From Nitrospira_D sp019636945 (GTDB lineage: Bacteria > Nitrospirota > Nitrospiria > Nitrospirales > Nitrospiraceae), in the NCBI RefSeq assembly GCF_047338595.1, contig NZ_JBLFBO010000004.1, positions 62,001-126,000 of the forward strand: a DNA stretch of 64,000 nt, read 5' to 3'. Both the position numbers and the translations under genes were made by a program. Of the stretch, positions 1 to 8,468 are shown one piece after another. The notes below the pieces were generated by a model, which made no database searches, was not told the origin of the DNA, and was given only the letters and a program-made list of their open reading frames with translations. The number at the start of each line of letters is the position of its first letter. Within the stretch, counting starts at the first letter, position 1.

Positions 1-2
1 CT

Positions 3-89
3 GGGACCCATGTCATCAAGATCGTAGCGGCGGATAAGGATCATCAGACCTTGGCCGCTGAAGCGAGCGTGAAGGTGGAAGTGCAGTAA
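3..89 (+). CDS. C-terminal end of an unidentified protein (partial)
   Basis: An open frame enters from the left edge and stops with TAA at 87-89. The 28 visible residues are alternating hydrophobic and charged (beginning GTHVIKIVAADKD and ending VKVEVQ), which resembles the last strands of an Ig-like or cadherin-like beta-sandwich repeat. Too little is left to name the protein. It lies upstream of purL in the same direction but is separated by 164 bases and a possible terminator, so it is probably not part of the purine operon. Confidence 0.5.
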   Translation, partial: GTHVIKIVAADKDHQTLAAEASVKVEVQ

Positions 90-116
90 GACGTTCTGTC
101 TGGACGATGAGATGAG

Positions 117-152
117 GCCGACCGGGCGTGGTTTCGCGCCTGGCCGGCTTCT
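117..152 (+). terminator. possible terminator hairpin before purL
   Basis: A GC-rich imperfect inverted repeat (GCCGACCGGGCG against CGCCTGGCCGGC, two mismatched pairs, 8-base loop) lies just after the preceding gene and is followed by a short pyrimidine stretch. The T-run is weak. I see nothing else in 153-253 apart from room for the purL promoter. Confidence 0.35.
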
Positions 153-253
153 GCTATTCAGACTTCGTACGTGGGCATGTCGAGCGTGAACCTGTGTCCG
201 CAGTAGATCGAATGATCCCTGGAAGCTGTGATCCCTCTAACCGCTAGGTCATA

Positions 254-2503
254 ATGCAGGCCGGTATGCCTCCTATCACCCAAGATCTGATCGCTCAGCA
301 CAATCTGACGAGCGACGAGTACAAGAAAATCACCGATATTTTGGGGCGTGAGCCCAACATCACCGAACTCGGAATGTTTTCCGTGATGTGGTCCGAGCAT
401 TGCTCGTACAAAAGCTCGCGCGTGCATTTGAAGAAATTGCCGACGACGGGGCCTCGTGTGGTACAGGGCCCTGGCGAAAATGCCGGTGCGGTCGATATCG
501 GAGAGGGGCTCTGTGTGGTCTTCAAGATGGAATCGCATAACCACCCTTCGTTCATTGAGCCCTATCAAGGTGCGGCGACCGGAGTCGGTGGCATTTTACG
601 CGATATCTTCACGATGGGGGCCAGGCCGATTGCGCTGCTGGATTCCCTCCGGTTTGGAGAACTGCATTCACCGAAAAATCGCCACCTGGTGAAGGGGGTT
701 GTCTCCGGTATTGCCGGCTACGGCAATTGCATGGGAGTGCCGACTGTCGGGGGGGAGATCGTCTTCAACGACATCTATGCGCTCAATCCGCTGGTCAATG
801 TGTTTTGTCTGGGGATCGCCAAGAAAGACAAGATCTTCCGTGGCACGGCGGCCGGCGTTGGGAATCCCGTGATCTATTTCGGCTCCAAAACGGGGCGCGA
901 CGGGATTCATGGCGCGACTATGGCGAGTGACTCGTTCGACGATACCTCAGAACAGAAGCGTCCGACCGTGCAGGTCGGTGATCCCTTTACCGAGAAATTA
1001 TTACTGGAAGCCTGTCTTGAGCTGATGGAGCGTGATTTGCTCGTTGGGATTCAAGACATGGGCGCTGCGGGGTTGACGAGCTCCTCCTGTGAAATGGCTT
1101 CTCGTGCCGGGAATGGAATTGAGCTGGATCTCACGGTCGTGCCTCGGCGTGAGCCGGGGATGACACCCTATGAAATCATGTTGTCGGAGTCGCAGGAACG
1201 CATGTTGATGGTGGCGAAAGCCGGCAAGGAAGACGAATGCGTCGCGGTGTGCCGGAAGTGGGATCTGGATGTTGCCGTGATTGGGAAAGTGACTGCCGAC
1301 GGAATCTTGCGTGTCCTGGATCAAGGACGCGTCGTTGCTGAGATACCAGCAAAGGCTTTGGCGGACGACGGGCCTCGCTATGAACGGCCCTACCAGCCTC
1401 CCGCGTATCAGGATATGCTCACCAATCTGAATTATGACCTGATTTCCGATGTCAAGGACGCGAATGCGGCGTTATTGGCCTTACTTGAATCTCCCACGAT
1501 TGCGAGTAAGCGGTGGGTCTACGAACAGTACGATCATATGGTACGGACCAATACGATGGTCCGACCAGGGTCTGACGCGGCAGTCGTACGAATCAAGGGG
1601 ACAAACAAAGCCGTGGCCATGACGGTCGATTGCAACAGCCGCTATTGCCTGTTGAATCCCTATGAAGGCGCCCGTCTCGCTGTGGCGGAAGCAGCGCGGA
1701 ATCTCGTTTGCTCCGGTGCCGTTCCGATCGGATTGACCGATTGTCTTAATTTCGGCAATCCGGAGCGTCCCGACATCATGTGGCAATTCGTGATGGCGAT
1801 CGAGGGCATGAAAGATGCCTGTGAACGGTTCCAAATCCCCATTGTGAGTGGAAATGTCAGTTTTTATAACGAAACCAACGGGCTCTCGATTTATCCCACT
1901 CCCATGCTGGGCATGGTCGGTCTGATCGAGAATGCCGAACGGACGATGACGCAGTGGTTCAAGTCGGAGGGGGATGACATCATTTTGCTTGGGAACACCC
2001 GAGAGGATTTGGGGGGATCGGAGTACATCAAGGTGGTGCAGGCTCGTGAGCAGGGTTTCCCACCCTACCTCAATCTGGATACCGAGAAGGCGCTTCATGA
2101 TTGTGTCCTCTCGCTGATTCGTGACGGGCTGCTGCAATCTGCGCATGATTGCTCGGATGGGGGTGTCGCCGTCGCGTTAGCCGAAAGCTGCATCTCGGGA
2201 TCCGAAGGGACTCGAGGCGCTGTGGTAACTTTGACCAAGGGACGGATTCGGACCGACGCGGTCCTGTTCGGAGAGAGTCAGTCTCGTGTGGTGATTTCCG
2301 TAAAGGCGAGCCATCGCCAGACTGTGCTTGACCATGCAAGATCGTTCGGTGTGCCGGCCGATGTGATCGGTACGGTGTCTGGCGATCGTCTGGTCATCTC
2401 GGTCAGACATGAAGGAACTGAGGAACGTCTGATCGATCAGCCGGTGGCCGGCTTGTTGGATCGATGGGCTTGTGCCTTGGAGAGATCGTTGAGCCACGTC
2501 TAA
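254..2503 (+). CDS. purL: phosphoribosylformylglycinamidine synthase subunit PurL
   Basis: Catalyses the ATP-dependent conversion of FGAR to FGAM, the fourth step of purine biosynthesis, using ammonia supplied by PurQ in a PurLQS complex. The 749-residue length fits the small-PurL type, not the 1,300-residue fused enzyme. Near residue 95 the conserved SHNHPS motif is followed by a glycine-rich GAATGVGG segment, and two AIR-synthase-type halves are recognisable (the second starts after the PGSDAAVV segment near residue 440). An alternative start four codons downstream (MPPITQ) is possible. purF follows after 21 bases in the same direction. purQ and purS are not in the window. Confidence 0.97.
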   Translation: MQAGMPPITQDLIAQHNLTSDEYKKITDILGREPNITELGMFSVMWSEHCSYKSSRVHLKKLPTTGPRVVQGPGENAGAVDIGEGLCVVFKMESHNHPSFIEPYQGAATGVGGILRDIFTMGARPIALLDSLRFGELHSPKNRHLVKGVVSGIAGYGNCMGVPTVGGEIVFNDIYALNPLVNVFCLGIAKKDKIFRGTAAGVGNPVIYFGSKTGRDGIHGATMASDSFDDTSEQKRPTVQVGDPFTEKLLLEACLELMERDLLVGIQDMGAAGLTSSSCEMASRAGNGIELDLTVVPRREPGMTPYEIMLSESQERMLMVAKAGKEDECVAVCRKWDLDVAVIGKVTADGILRVLDQGRVVAEIPAKALADDGPRYERPYQPPAYQDMLTNLNYDLISDVKDANAALLALLESPTIASKRWVYEQYDHMVRTNTMVRPGSDAAVVRIKGTNKAVAMTVDCNSRYCLLNPYEGARLAVAEAARNLVCSGAVPIGLTDCLNFGNPERPDIMWQFVMAIEGMKDACERFQIPIVSGNVSFYNETNGLSIYPTPMLGMVGLIENAERTMTQWFKSEGDDIILLGNTREDLGGSEYIKVVQAREQGFPPYLNLDTEKALHDCVLSLIRDGLLQSAHDCSDGGVAVALAESCISGSEGTRGAVVTLTKGRIRTDAVLFGESQSRVVISVKASHRQTVLDHARSFGVPADVIGTVSGDRLVISVRHEGTEERLIDQPVAGLLDRWACALERSLSHV

Positions 2504-2524
2504 TCATCTGAGTCACGAAGGATC

Positions 2525-3955
2525 ATGCAGAAAGAATTGCCGATCGTATCCCCCGATAAATTCCACGACGAGTGCGCGGTCTTCGGCGTGTACGGCCACG
2601 AAGAAGCGGCCAATCTGACCTATTTGGGGCTCTATGCATTGCAACATCGTGGACAGGAGGCGTCCGGGATCGTTGCGGGGGATGGAGAGCAGTTTTGCAT
2701 TCAGAAGGGCATGGGCCTTGTGGCCGATATTTTTCACAAATCGGTCCTGGAGAAGTTGCCCGGTCATATGGCCATCGGACATAACCGCTACTCCACAACG
2801 GGCGGCAACGATTTGAAGAATGTGCAGCCGCTCACGGTGAATTTTGCACTCGGTAATCTTGCCTTAGCGCATAACGGGAATCTCATCAATGCTCAGATGC
2901 TTCGGCATGAGTTGGAGGCTTACGGGGCGATCTTCCAATCGACATCCGATAGTGAGGTAATCATTCACCTCATCGCGCATTCACGCGCAGGCTCCTTTCT
3001 TTCAAGGGTTGTCGATGCGCTCAATCAAGTGCGAGGGGCGTTCTCGGTGGTGTTGATGACCGACAACGGGCTCATTGCCGCACGGGATCCCTACGGGCTG
3101 AGGCCGCTGTGTATCGGTCGGCTCCGTAGCAGCTGGGTGGTTGCGTCTGAGACCTGTGCATTCGACTTGCTCGATGCCGAATATATTCGAGAGGTGGAAC
3201 CGGGTGAGTTGATCGTGATCACCGATCAGGGACTCGAGAGCCACCATCCGTTTCCCAAGACGGCTCCGGCCATGTGCGTGTTTGAATATGTCTATTTCGC
3301 GAGGCCGGACAGCCGCATTTTTGGAAGTGAAGCGGTCTATGCCACACGGAAAGCATTGGGACGACAGTTGGCTCAAGAGGCGTGGGTGCCGGCGGACGTC
3401 GTGATCCCCGTTCCGGACTCCGGTGTGCCGGCGGCACTCGGGTATGCCGAAGGGGCGAGTGTGCCCTTCGAAGCCGGGTTGATTCGTAATCACTATGTAG
3501 GGAGGACATTCATCGAGCCGGAGCAGTCGATTCGTCACTTCGGCGTGAAGGTCAAGCTCAACGCTGTACCAGAAGTCTTGGATGGGAAACGCGTGGTTGT
3601 GATCGATGATTCGTTGGTTCGAGGTACGACGAGCCGGAAAATCGTGAAAATGATTCGACAAGCTGGGGCCAAGGAAGTACACATGCGAATCAGTTCGCCG
3701 CCGATCATTTCGCCCTGTTTTTATGGTATCGACACACCGACCAAAAAGGAGTTGATCGCCTCCGATCATTCGATTGAAGAAATCCGCAAGTACATTACTG
3801 CCGACAGCTTGGCGTATCTGAGCTTGGACGGCATGCTGAAATCGGCACCGCGAACACCAGATCAGTACTGTACGGCCTGCTTTACCGAACGCTATCCCAT
3901 CCCATTCACCCGCGCGGAAGAGCTGCAGTTAGGCTTGTTTGAGACAGCGCGCTGA
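2525..3955 (+). CDS. purF: amidophosphoribosyltransferase PurF
   Basis: First committed step of purine synthesis: transfers the glutamine amide to PRPP, giving phosphoribosylamine. The N-terminal glutaminase domain carries the Ntn nucleophile at Cys17 in DECAVFG after a 16-residue propeptide, so the mature enzyme would begin at that cysteine. The C-terminal phosphoribosyltransferase domain has the PRPP-binding motif VVVIDDSLVRGTTS near residue 358. Length (476 residues) is normal. It sits 21 bases behind purL and is probably cotranscribed with it. Cysteines in the last 110 residues could hold an iron-sulfur cluster as in the Bacillus-type enzyme; that is inference. Confidence 0.97.
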   Translation: MQKELPIVSPDKFHDECAVFGVYGHEEAANLTYLGLYALQHRGQEASGIVAGDGEQFCIQKGMGLVADIFHKSVLEKLPGHMAIGHNRYSTTGGNDLKNVQPLTVNFALGNLALAHNGNLINAQMLRHELEAYGAIFQSTSDSEVIIHLIAHSRAGSFLSRVVDALNQVRGAFSVVLMTDNGLIAARDPYGLRPLCIGRLRSSWVVASETCAFDLLDAEYIREVEPGELIVITDQGLESHHPFPKTAPAMCVFEYVYFARPDSRIFGSEAVYATRKALGRQLAQEAWVPADVVIPVPDSGVPAALGYAEGASVPFEAGLIRNHYVGRTFIEPEQSIRHFGVKVKLNAVPEVLDGKRVVVIDDSLVRGTTSRKIVKMIRQAGAKEVHMRISSPPIISPCFYGIDTPTKKELIASDHSIEEIRKYITADSLAYLSLDGMLKSAPRTPDQYCTACFTERYPIPFTRAEELQLGLFETAR

Positions 3956-3974
3956 ACACGTTCCCCAGGAGCGC

Positions 3975-4307
3975 ATGGCAACATCAGAGAACGACGAGAA
4001 GAACGTTGCGCAATCCAGAGTGCGGCCACGTGTGCCGGTCGATTATCCTGCTTCGTTTGCTGGAGATGACGCATCAGGTCAGGGCACCGTGACGAATCTG
4101 ACACTCGCAGGGGGCGAGGTCAAAAGCGACATACAACTTCCGCTTGGGGCACGCGTGAGTCTCCATGTGCGACCGCCTGGTGCCCGTCCCTCGATTGTCA
4201 TTGCCCTTGCGATCGTCCGGTGGAAGGAAGGGGAACGATTCGGACTCGAATTCGTGCGGTTCGAAGGGGATGCCAAGGAACAACTCAAGGACATGCTGAA
4301 CCAGTAG
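3975..4307 (+). CDS. PilZ domain protein
   Basis: A 110-residue stand-alone PilZ-type protein, expected to bind cyclic di-GMP. The N-terminal RVRPRVPVDY segment matches the RxxxR arm of PilZ, and TNLTLAGG is a variant of the downstream (D/N)xSxxG motif, with threonine in the serine position; binding strength is therefore uncertain. The ATG at 3975 is preferred because AGGA lies 4 bases upstream and upstream in-frame codons run into purF. It begins 19 bases after purF and may be read through from the purine operon. The downstream 4308-4453 gap shows no gene. Confidence 0.75.
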   Translation: MATSENDEKNVAQSRVRPRVPVDYPASFAGDDASGQGTVTNLTLAGGEVKSDIQLPLGARVSLHVRPPGARPSIVIALAIVRWKEGERFGLEFVRFEGDAKEQLKDMLNQ

Positions 4308-4453
4308 AGAGCCCTGCCGGATGTGAGGTTCCTTCCTGCCTCGTGGTTGCCGCTCGAAAAATTGCCATGGTACGATACTCCACACATTGGTTTGGCGGTT
4401 GAGCCATGGGAGTAATTTGGAGCATGGTGAAAGGGTGAGGAGGCAACACAACG

Positions 4454-4693
4454 ATGGATGAAACGGAGGCAGGGAAGCAAAAGTTTCTCGAGGTGGTAAG
4501 AGGAGTGGATCAATCGGTCCAGGTGGTCATCCCTGTGACGCCGTCCAACAGCTTGTTTTTGATCTCGCTGACAAAGGGAGCGAATCGTAAATTCATCACG
4601 GTGGCGGAAGACGATCTGATCGACTTGCCTCACGAGGCAAGCATTGAGGTGAAGATCGCCAAAATGGTCAAAGAGGTCGTTGCCGCACTGTAA
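4454..4693 (+). CDS. small conserved-looking protein of unknown function (79 aa)
   Basis: I do not recognise the family. The 79-residue product is soluble-looking, acidic-basic mixed, with a predicted beta-rich middle (VQVVIPVTPSN, LFLISLTKG) and a helical C-terminus ending in valines and alanines. A purine-rich GGTGAGGAGG stretch 6-17 bases upstream is a good ribosome binding site and supports translation. It is followed closely by the metallo-beta-lactamase-like gene in the same direction, suggesting one operon running to about 7660. Confidence 0.6.
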   Translation: MDETEAGKQKFLEVVRGVDQSVQVVIPVTPSNSLFLISLTKGANRKFITVAEDDLIDLPHEASIEVKIAKMVKEVVAAL

Positions 4694-4738
4694 AAGCATC
4701 GGCGTCGCGCAGTACGCACTGTTGTGGCGTCCTACACC

Positions 4739-5341
4739 ATGAAACAAATTTTGCCCAACATTTGGCAATGGTCGTGGTTTTCAGATGAAAAGGAACTGAA
4801 CTTCAACGGTCTGTTGCTGACGATCGGTGAACACGCGATCCTGGTGGATCCTCCACCGATGACTCCGGAGGCGCAAGCCGTCGTCCGACGCCATGAACCG
4901 ATCGATTACATCGTCCTCACCAATCGCGATCACCTTAGGGAAGCCCCGGTTTATCAGGCTGAGTGGCATTGCCAACTCTATGTTCCTGAAGCAGATGCGG
5001 CTCAAATGGAAGTGAACCCGACAAAAACCTATAAGGATGGGGAGCTCTTGCCCGGGGGGGTCTGGGTGATCCAGCTGAAGGATCAGAAGTCTCCTGGCGA
5101 ATCGGCCCTGTTTGTCGAACGGAGCCGAGGTGTGCTGATTGTGGGGGATGCGCTGATCGGCCACCCATCAGGAGCACTCCGTCTGCTTCCTCCTGAAAAA
5201 TATGCGGATGCGGCTAAGGCGAAGGAGTCGCTCCATCGTCTTTTGAAATACAACTTCGACAGCCTGCTGGTCGGAGACGGTGTTTCTATTCTTGCGGGGG
5301 CAAAGCATCAGGTGGAACAACTGTTGGCGGTGTCACGATGA
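4739..5341 (+). CDS. degenerate metallo-beta-lactamase-fold protein
   Basis: The product has the alternating layout of an MBL-fold hydrolase: an early ILVDPPP strand, a TNRDHLR segment where the HxHxDH metal motif should be, and GDALIGHPSG where the second metal aspartate lies. Only the Asp-His of the first motif and the later Asp are kept, so a normal binuclear zinc site is unlikely; a single-metal or binding-only role is possible. A GTG at 4724 is an alternative start, neither start having a clear ribosome binding site. The stop overlaps the next gene by 4 bases (ATGA), so the two are translationally coupled. Confidence 0.65.
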   Translation: MKQILPNIWQWSWFSDEKELNFNGLLLTIGEHAILVDPPPMTPEAQAVVRRHEPIDYIVLTNRDHLREAPVYQAEWHCQLYVPEADAAQMEVNPTKTYKDGELLPGGVWVIQLKDQKSPGESALFVERSRGVLIVGDALIGHPSGALRLLPPEKYADAAKAKESLHRLLKYNFDSLLVGDGVSILAGAKHQVEQLLAVSR

Positions 5342-6162
5342 CATTGCGGAACGGCCTGTCGGAGGAGCTTAATCGACAAGGGAATGAGCATTTTTCGAGG
5401 GGTTACTATACGGAGGCCTATACCTGTTACGCGAGGGCGTTGGAGTGTGATCGGCTGAGCGGTGACCGGCGGGCCCTGGTCGCGACGCTTGGGAATCTGG
5501 GCAATATCTGTGCAGTCAGTGGACGGCGAGATTCCGCTCAAGCTCATTATCAGGAGGTCTTGGAACTTCAAAAAATTCTCGGTGATGAAAAAGGTATCGG
5601 GACGACGTTAGCCAACTTGGGAAACCTGCGTGCCGATGCCGGCGAATGGGATCGAGCTCGAGCCTATTATCTCGAGGCCATGGATCTTATAACCAAGACA
5701 CATGATGAAGCGGCGCAAGCGGTTCTGTTGTCCGACCTGGGCCTGGTAGCCAGGGAAACTGGTGACAGTGAGGAAGCCATTCGCTGCTATGAACGGTCGT
5801 TGGCCTTAATGCGTCGGCTGGGGAATTTGGCAGGTGTTGCGGACGCCTGGCGGATGATCGGACGTACGTACGTGATTCAACGGCGCTATCATGAGGCAAT
5901 TGCCTGCTGTCAAACGAGCCAGTCGATTGCCGAACGGTTGCGCGATGAACTTCGCACCGGCGGTGCCAGGTATGTGCTCGTTCAGTGCTATGAGGAACTG
6001 GGGCAGCTTCAAGAGGCAGCCGATCACCTCGAACAGGTCGTGTCTATGGATCGGAAGTATCGCTTACCAAAGCTGGAAGAGAATACCCAGCGTCTCAACG
6101 TGCTTCGTCTGCGACTGGCAGGTTTGGCTCAGGCACAGGTGCCTCGGGAGATGTCTGCATGA
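5338..6162 (+). CDS. tetratricopeptide repeat protein
   Basis: 274 residues made almost entirely of about six TPR units, recognisable by the A-x-x-Y-x-x-A/E-L spacing (for example YTEAYTCYARALE, WDRARAYYLEAMD, EEAIRCYERSLAL, YHEAIACCQTSQS, LQEAADHLEQVV). TPR superhelices bind peptides or partner proteins; no catalytic domain or signal peptide is attached, so it is likely a cytoplasmic scaffold. It overlaps both neighbours by ATGA, making it the middle of a tight operon with the MBL-like protein and a 145-residue unknown protein. Confidence 0.8.
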   Translation: MTLRNGLSEELNRQGNEHFSRGYYTEAYTCYARALECDRLSGDRRALVATLGNLGNICAVSGRRDSAQAHYQEVLELQKILGDEKGIGTTLANLGNLRADAGEWDRARAYYLEAMDLITKTHDEAAQAVLLSDLGLVARETGDSEEAIRCYERSLALMRRLGNLAGVADAWRMIGRTYVIQRRYHEAIACCQTSQSIAERLRDELRTGGARYVLVQCYEELGQLQEAADHLEQVVSMDRKYRLPKLEENTQRLNVLRLRLAGLAQAQVPREMSA

Positions 6163-6596
6163 CAGAACTCAGCTCTACAACGTGGCTGCAACTTCGAACT
6201 GACTTAATTCAATCGTTCCCGCAATTCTATGAGCTGGAACCTGATGGACCGCTCCTCATGGAGCTCGGAGCTGATGGCTGGCTTTTAGAAGTTAGGCCAG
6301 AGGGTAAGGTGCTCTGCCAGTACGGGGTTTCAATGGACGAAGTCATGGCGCTCATGTCGGACGGAACTCCGGAGGACTTGGGAACTGATGAAGTCGCCAA
6401 GCAGGCGAAATACTTTCTTCAGCCGGCGGTCTCTCGATACAGAGCACTCCTTCTTCAGTCCGGATTCGTCGAGGAGACGGAGATAACGGATGAGTTCGTG
6501 GCGGTCACCTTTGCCCGAGATGCCGATCTCCATAATCGTCTCAAGCTTGAAGATCTGTTACGGTGGTGCCGAGGGCACATTGGGAAAGTCTCGTGA
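6159..6596 (+). CDS. hypothetical protein (145 aa) in a coupled operon
   Basis: I do not recognise this family. The sequence is soluble, acidic, with a predicted beta-hairpin near the middle (GWLLEVRPEGKVLCQYG) followed by helices; there is no signal peptide or membrane segment. Translation is coupled on both sides: ATGA overlap with the TPR gene and a GTGA overlap with the methyltransferase. The position between a TPR scaffold and a methyltransferase suggests a shared process, but nothing in the sequence identifies it. Confidence 0.6.
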   Translation: MTELSSTTWLQLRTDLIQSFPQFYELEPDGPLLMELGADGWLLEVRPEGKVLCQYGVSMDEVMALMSDGTPEDLGTDEVAKQAKYFLQPAVSRYRALLLQSGFVEETEITDEFVAVTFARDADLHNRLKLEDLLRWCRGHIGKVS

Positions 6597-7660
6597 CGCC
6601 CAGGATCTCGACGTTCGACGAATTTCGTGATGCGATTTCCGCCTATCGTTTACCGAGAGTGCTGCTGGCCGCACTTGAGTTGGATTTGTTTACGGTGATC
6701 GGCGATCGATCTTGGCCGCTGACCACCCTTGCGAAGAAGCTGAAGGTCAGTGAGCGCGGCCTGAGCATCCTCTGCCGCAATCTCGCTGCTGCCGGAGTGC
6801 TGCACAAAAAGGGCAGCCTTTATAGAAACAGCAGACTTGGGGCAACCGCGCTCAATGGCAACCACCGTACGTATCGAGGTGGCTATCTCAATCTGATCAG
6901 GAGCCATTGGACCGACTGGATTCGGCTGGAAGAATCCATTCGAAGCGGACTGCCGCTCGATCATGATGTGCCAGATGGCCCGGACTATCGGCGCCAATTT
7001 ACCTGGGCGATGCACCACCGGACGTTGGAAATTGCTCCGGCTATTGCGGCACAGCTTCATCTCGGTCGAGCGCAAACTCTCCTGGATCTCGGTGGGGGGC
7101 CTGGTACCTATGCGATGGCGTTTCTTGCCAGGAATCCACGGTTGCGTGCGACGGTCTGTGATCGAGCGGCTGCGCTTGAGGTGGCTAAAGAAATTGCGTC
7201 CACCCACAAAGCGAGAGGCCGTCTGTCCTATGCCCCGCTCGATTTCTGCAAAGATCCGATCCCTGGTACGTATGATGTTATTTGGTACTCCAATGTATTG
7301 CACATTTATTCGCCGGAGGAGAATCAGGCCATCTTTCGCCGAGTTCGTGCGGCACTGAAGCCGGGAGGCCGATTCATCATCCAAGATGCCTTTCTGCACG
7401 ATCAGCAAGGTCTATATCCGACGGAAGCGAGTTTGTTTGCGATCTCCATGCTCCTGTTTACTGAACAGGGGAATACCTATACAGTTCAGGAGACGGCGAA
7501 GTGGCTGAGACAAGCCGGTTTTGTCAGGATCAAACCCATTCCGATTAGGAAGGGGACGGGGGATTGGGAGGACGGAATTTGGGAGGGATCAGCCCCTGGT
7601 CTACGGCCAAGAATGATTGCCAACCAAAAAGGATCAGGCAGAAATAGAAAAGGCCGCTGA
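6593..7660 (+). CDS. SAM-dependent O-methyltransferase, family 2 type
   Basis: An N-terminal winged-helix dimerisation region (residues about 10-90) is followed by a class I methyltransferase fold. The SAM-binding motif I is clear near residue 163 (LLDLGGGPGTY), and the later LKPGGRFIIQD strand is the usual post-motif. This arrangement matches hydroxyneurosporene or acetylserotonin O-methyltransferases; the substrate is unknown. The GTG start at 6593 overlaps the previous stop (GTGA). The 3' end overlaps a converging membrane-protein gene by 116 bases. A similar enzyme is encoded at 41530-42519. Confidence 0.85.
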   Translation: MTPRISTFDEFRDAISAYRLPRVLLAALELDLFTVIGDRSWPLTTLAKKLKVSERGLSILCRNLAAAGVLHKKGSLYRNSRLGATALNGNHRTYRGGYLNLIRSHWTDWIRLEESIRSGLPLDHDVPDGPDYRRQFTWAMHHRTLEIAPAIAAQLHLGRAQTLLDLGGGPGTYAMAFLARNPRLRATVCDRAAALEVAKEIASTHKARGRLSYAPLDFCKDPIPGTYDVIWYSNVLHIYSPEENQAIFRRVRAALKPGGRFIIQDAFLHDQQGLYPTEASLFAISMLLFTEQGNTYTVQETAKWLRQAGFVRIKPIPIRKGTGDWEDGIWEGSAPGLRPRMIANQKGSGRNRKGR

Positions 7661-7946
7661 CGATACTGGCCATCATGGAAACGACAGCATCCGCATCCGT
7701 TGACAGAGCCTGAACTATCGTGGCGATGTCTATTGCCAACCCAATCGTTGCATAAAAGACGCAAACTGCCGCGCTCCATCGAAATCGAAGCCAAACGAGT
7801 AGGGACAATGCGAGAGGTATGAACGAGAAAAAGCTGATTTTCCATGCCATGTCTTGTGTCAAGAATGAGCTGTTTTCAAGGAAGAGAAATCCAGTTTCCA
7901 CGACGAAGGCGCTGAGTAACAGAATAAGCAAGGGGTTGTGTGGCAT
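7545..7946 (-). CDS. small integral membrane protein, unknown family
   Basis: The 133-residue product (start at the ATG of MPHNPLL) shows four hydrophobic stretches: LLILLLSAFVVETGFLF, ISFFSFIPLALSLLVWL, CVFYATIGLAIDIATIV and IVSGLFYFCLILFGW. The C-terminus is proline-rich and probably cytoplasmic. I know no function. No ribosome binding site is obvious, and an upstream TTG (7982) is an alternative start. It runs towards the methyltransferase and overlaps its last 116 bases, which is unusual; the strong membrane pattern nevertheless argues that the frame is real. Confidence 0.55.
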   Translation of the reverse strand: MPHNPLLILLLSAFVVETGFLFLENSSFLTQDMAWKISFFSFIPLALSLLVWLRFRWSAAVCVFYATIGLAIDIATIVQALSTDADAVVSMMASIVSGLFYFCLILFGWQSFLAVDQGLIPPKFRPPNPPSPS

Positions 7947-8069
7947 CGGCTGACTATAGACTGTCGAGGAAAAGTTCGGCAATGGGTGCCATGTAGTGGT
8001 AGTTCTCGTGATAAAGGCAGACTATGCATCATAGAGCCGAAGGATCAGGAAGAGAAGTAACTGCCCCTG

Positions 8070-8330
8070 CAGGCTTGTCTTCTGATTTATGACGGAGACT
8101 GTCGGCTCTGTATATCCATAAAATAGGGCATGAACGCCGAGGAGTTGATCAAATGGCAACGAGTATCCGATTCCTCGCCTATCAGAGCGAAGCAGCCAGA
8201 ATCGCTGTTGGTTAGCAGTATGGCCGTGGTTGCCCTGAGGCAGCTTTCTTTGTCCAACCTTCCGGATAGATTCTGCAGGGGCCTGACGCATTTTCCTTTC
8301 TTCTTCCCTATCTGAGCGGTGAGATGCTGG
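8070..8330 (+). pseudogene. decayed DCC-family (DUF393) thiol-oxidoreductase gene
   Basis: At 8088-8111 the frame reads YDGDCRLC, the hallmark of DCC/DUF393 proteins (DxDCxxC). Directly afterwards the homology continues in another frame (HERRGVDQ, then SIRFLAYQSEAARIAVG), is interrupted by TAG at 8213-8215, continues with PEAAFFVQPSG, meets a second TAG at 8267-8269, and fades after LLPYLSGE. No in-frame start precedes the motif. One frameshift plus two stops make it a pseudogene. The TAG codons sit where the family has Gln or another ordinary residue, so simple point mutations are likely. Confidence 0.7.
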
Positions 8331-8430
8331 TGCAGTTGGGGTTACGGTTCGGCACCACCAAGTCGTTTCATCTCATCCTCCTCTTTAGAGGGGATTTATC
8401 CCATCAGTGAGGAATTTACCGGGTATCTGT

Positions 8431-8464
8431 CCTCCATCAGAATGCCTTCACATTCTGATGGAGG
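8431..8464 (+). promoter_or_regulatory. perfect 14-bp hairpin covering a ribosome binding site
   Basis: CCTCCATCAGAATG and CATTCTGATGGAGG form a perfect 14-pair stem with a 6-base loop. The 3' arm ends in GGAGG, which is the Shine-Dalgarno sequence for the ATG at 8469. The 5' arm supplies the anti-Shine-Dalgarno CCTCC. No T-run follows, so this is not an ordinary terminator. As RNA it would block ribosome access until melted or bound. Confidence 0.65.
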
Positions 8465-8468
8465 ATAC

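Noticed and set aside
3002..3769. Large antisense frame within purF, and similar ones in other highly expressed genes.
   Set aside because: These are expected shadows of GC-rich codon usage; none has a ribosome binding site, domain or membrane pattern.
8319..8468. Longer start (ATG 8319) for the secreted protein.
   Set aside because: The extra 50 residues cover the dead DUF393 region and the hairpin; the GGAGG directly before 8469 fixes a later start.
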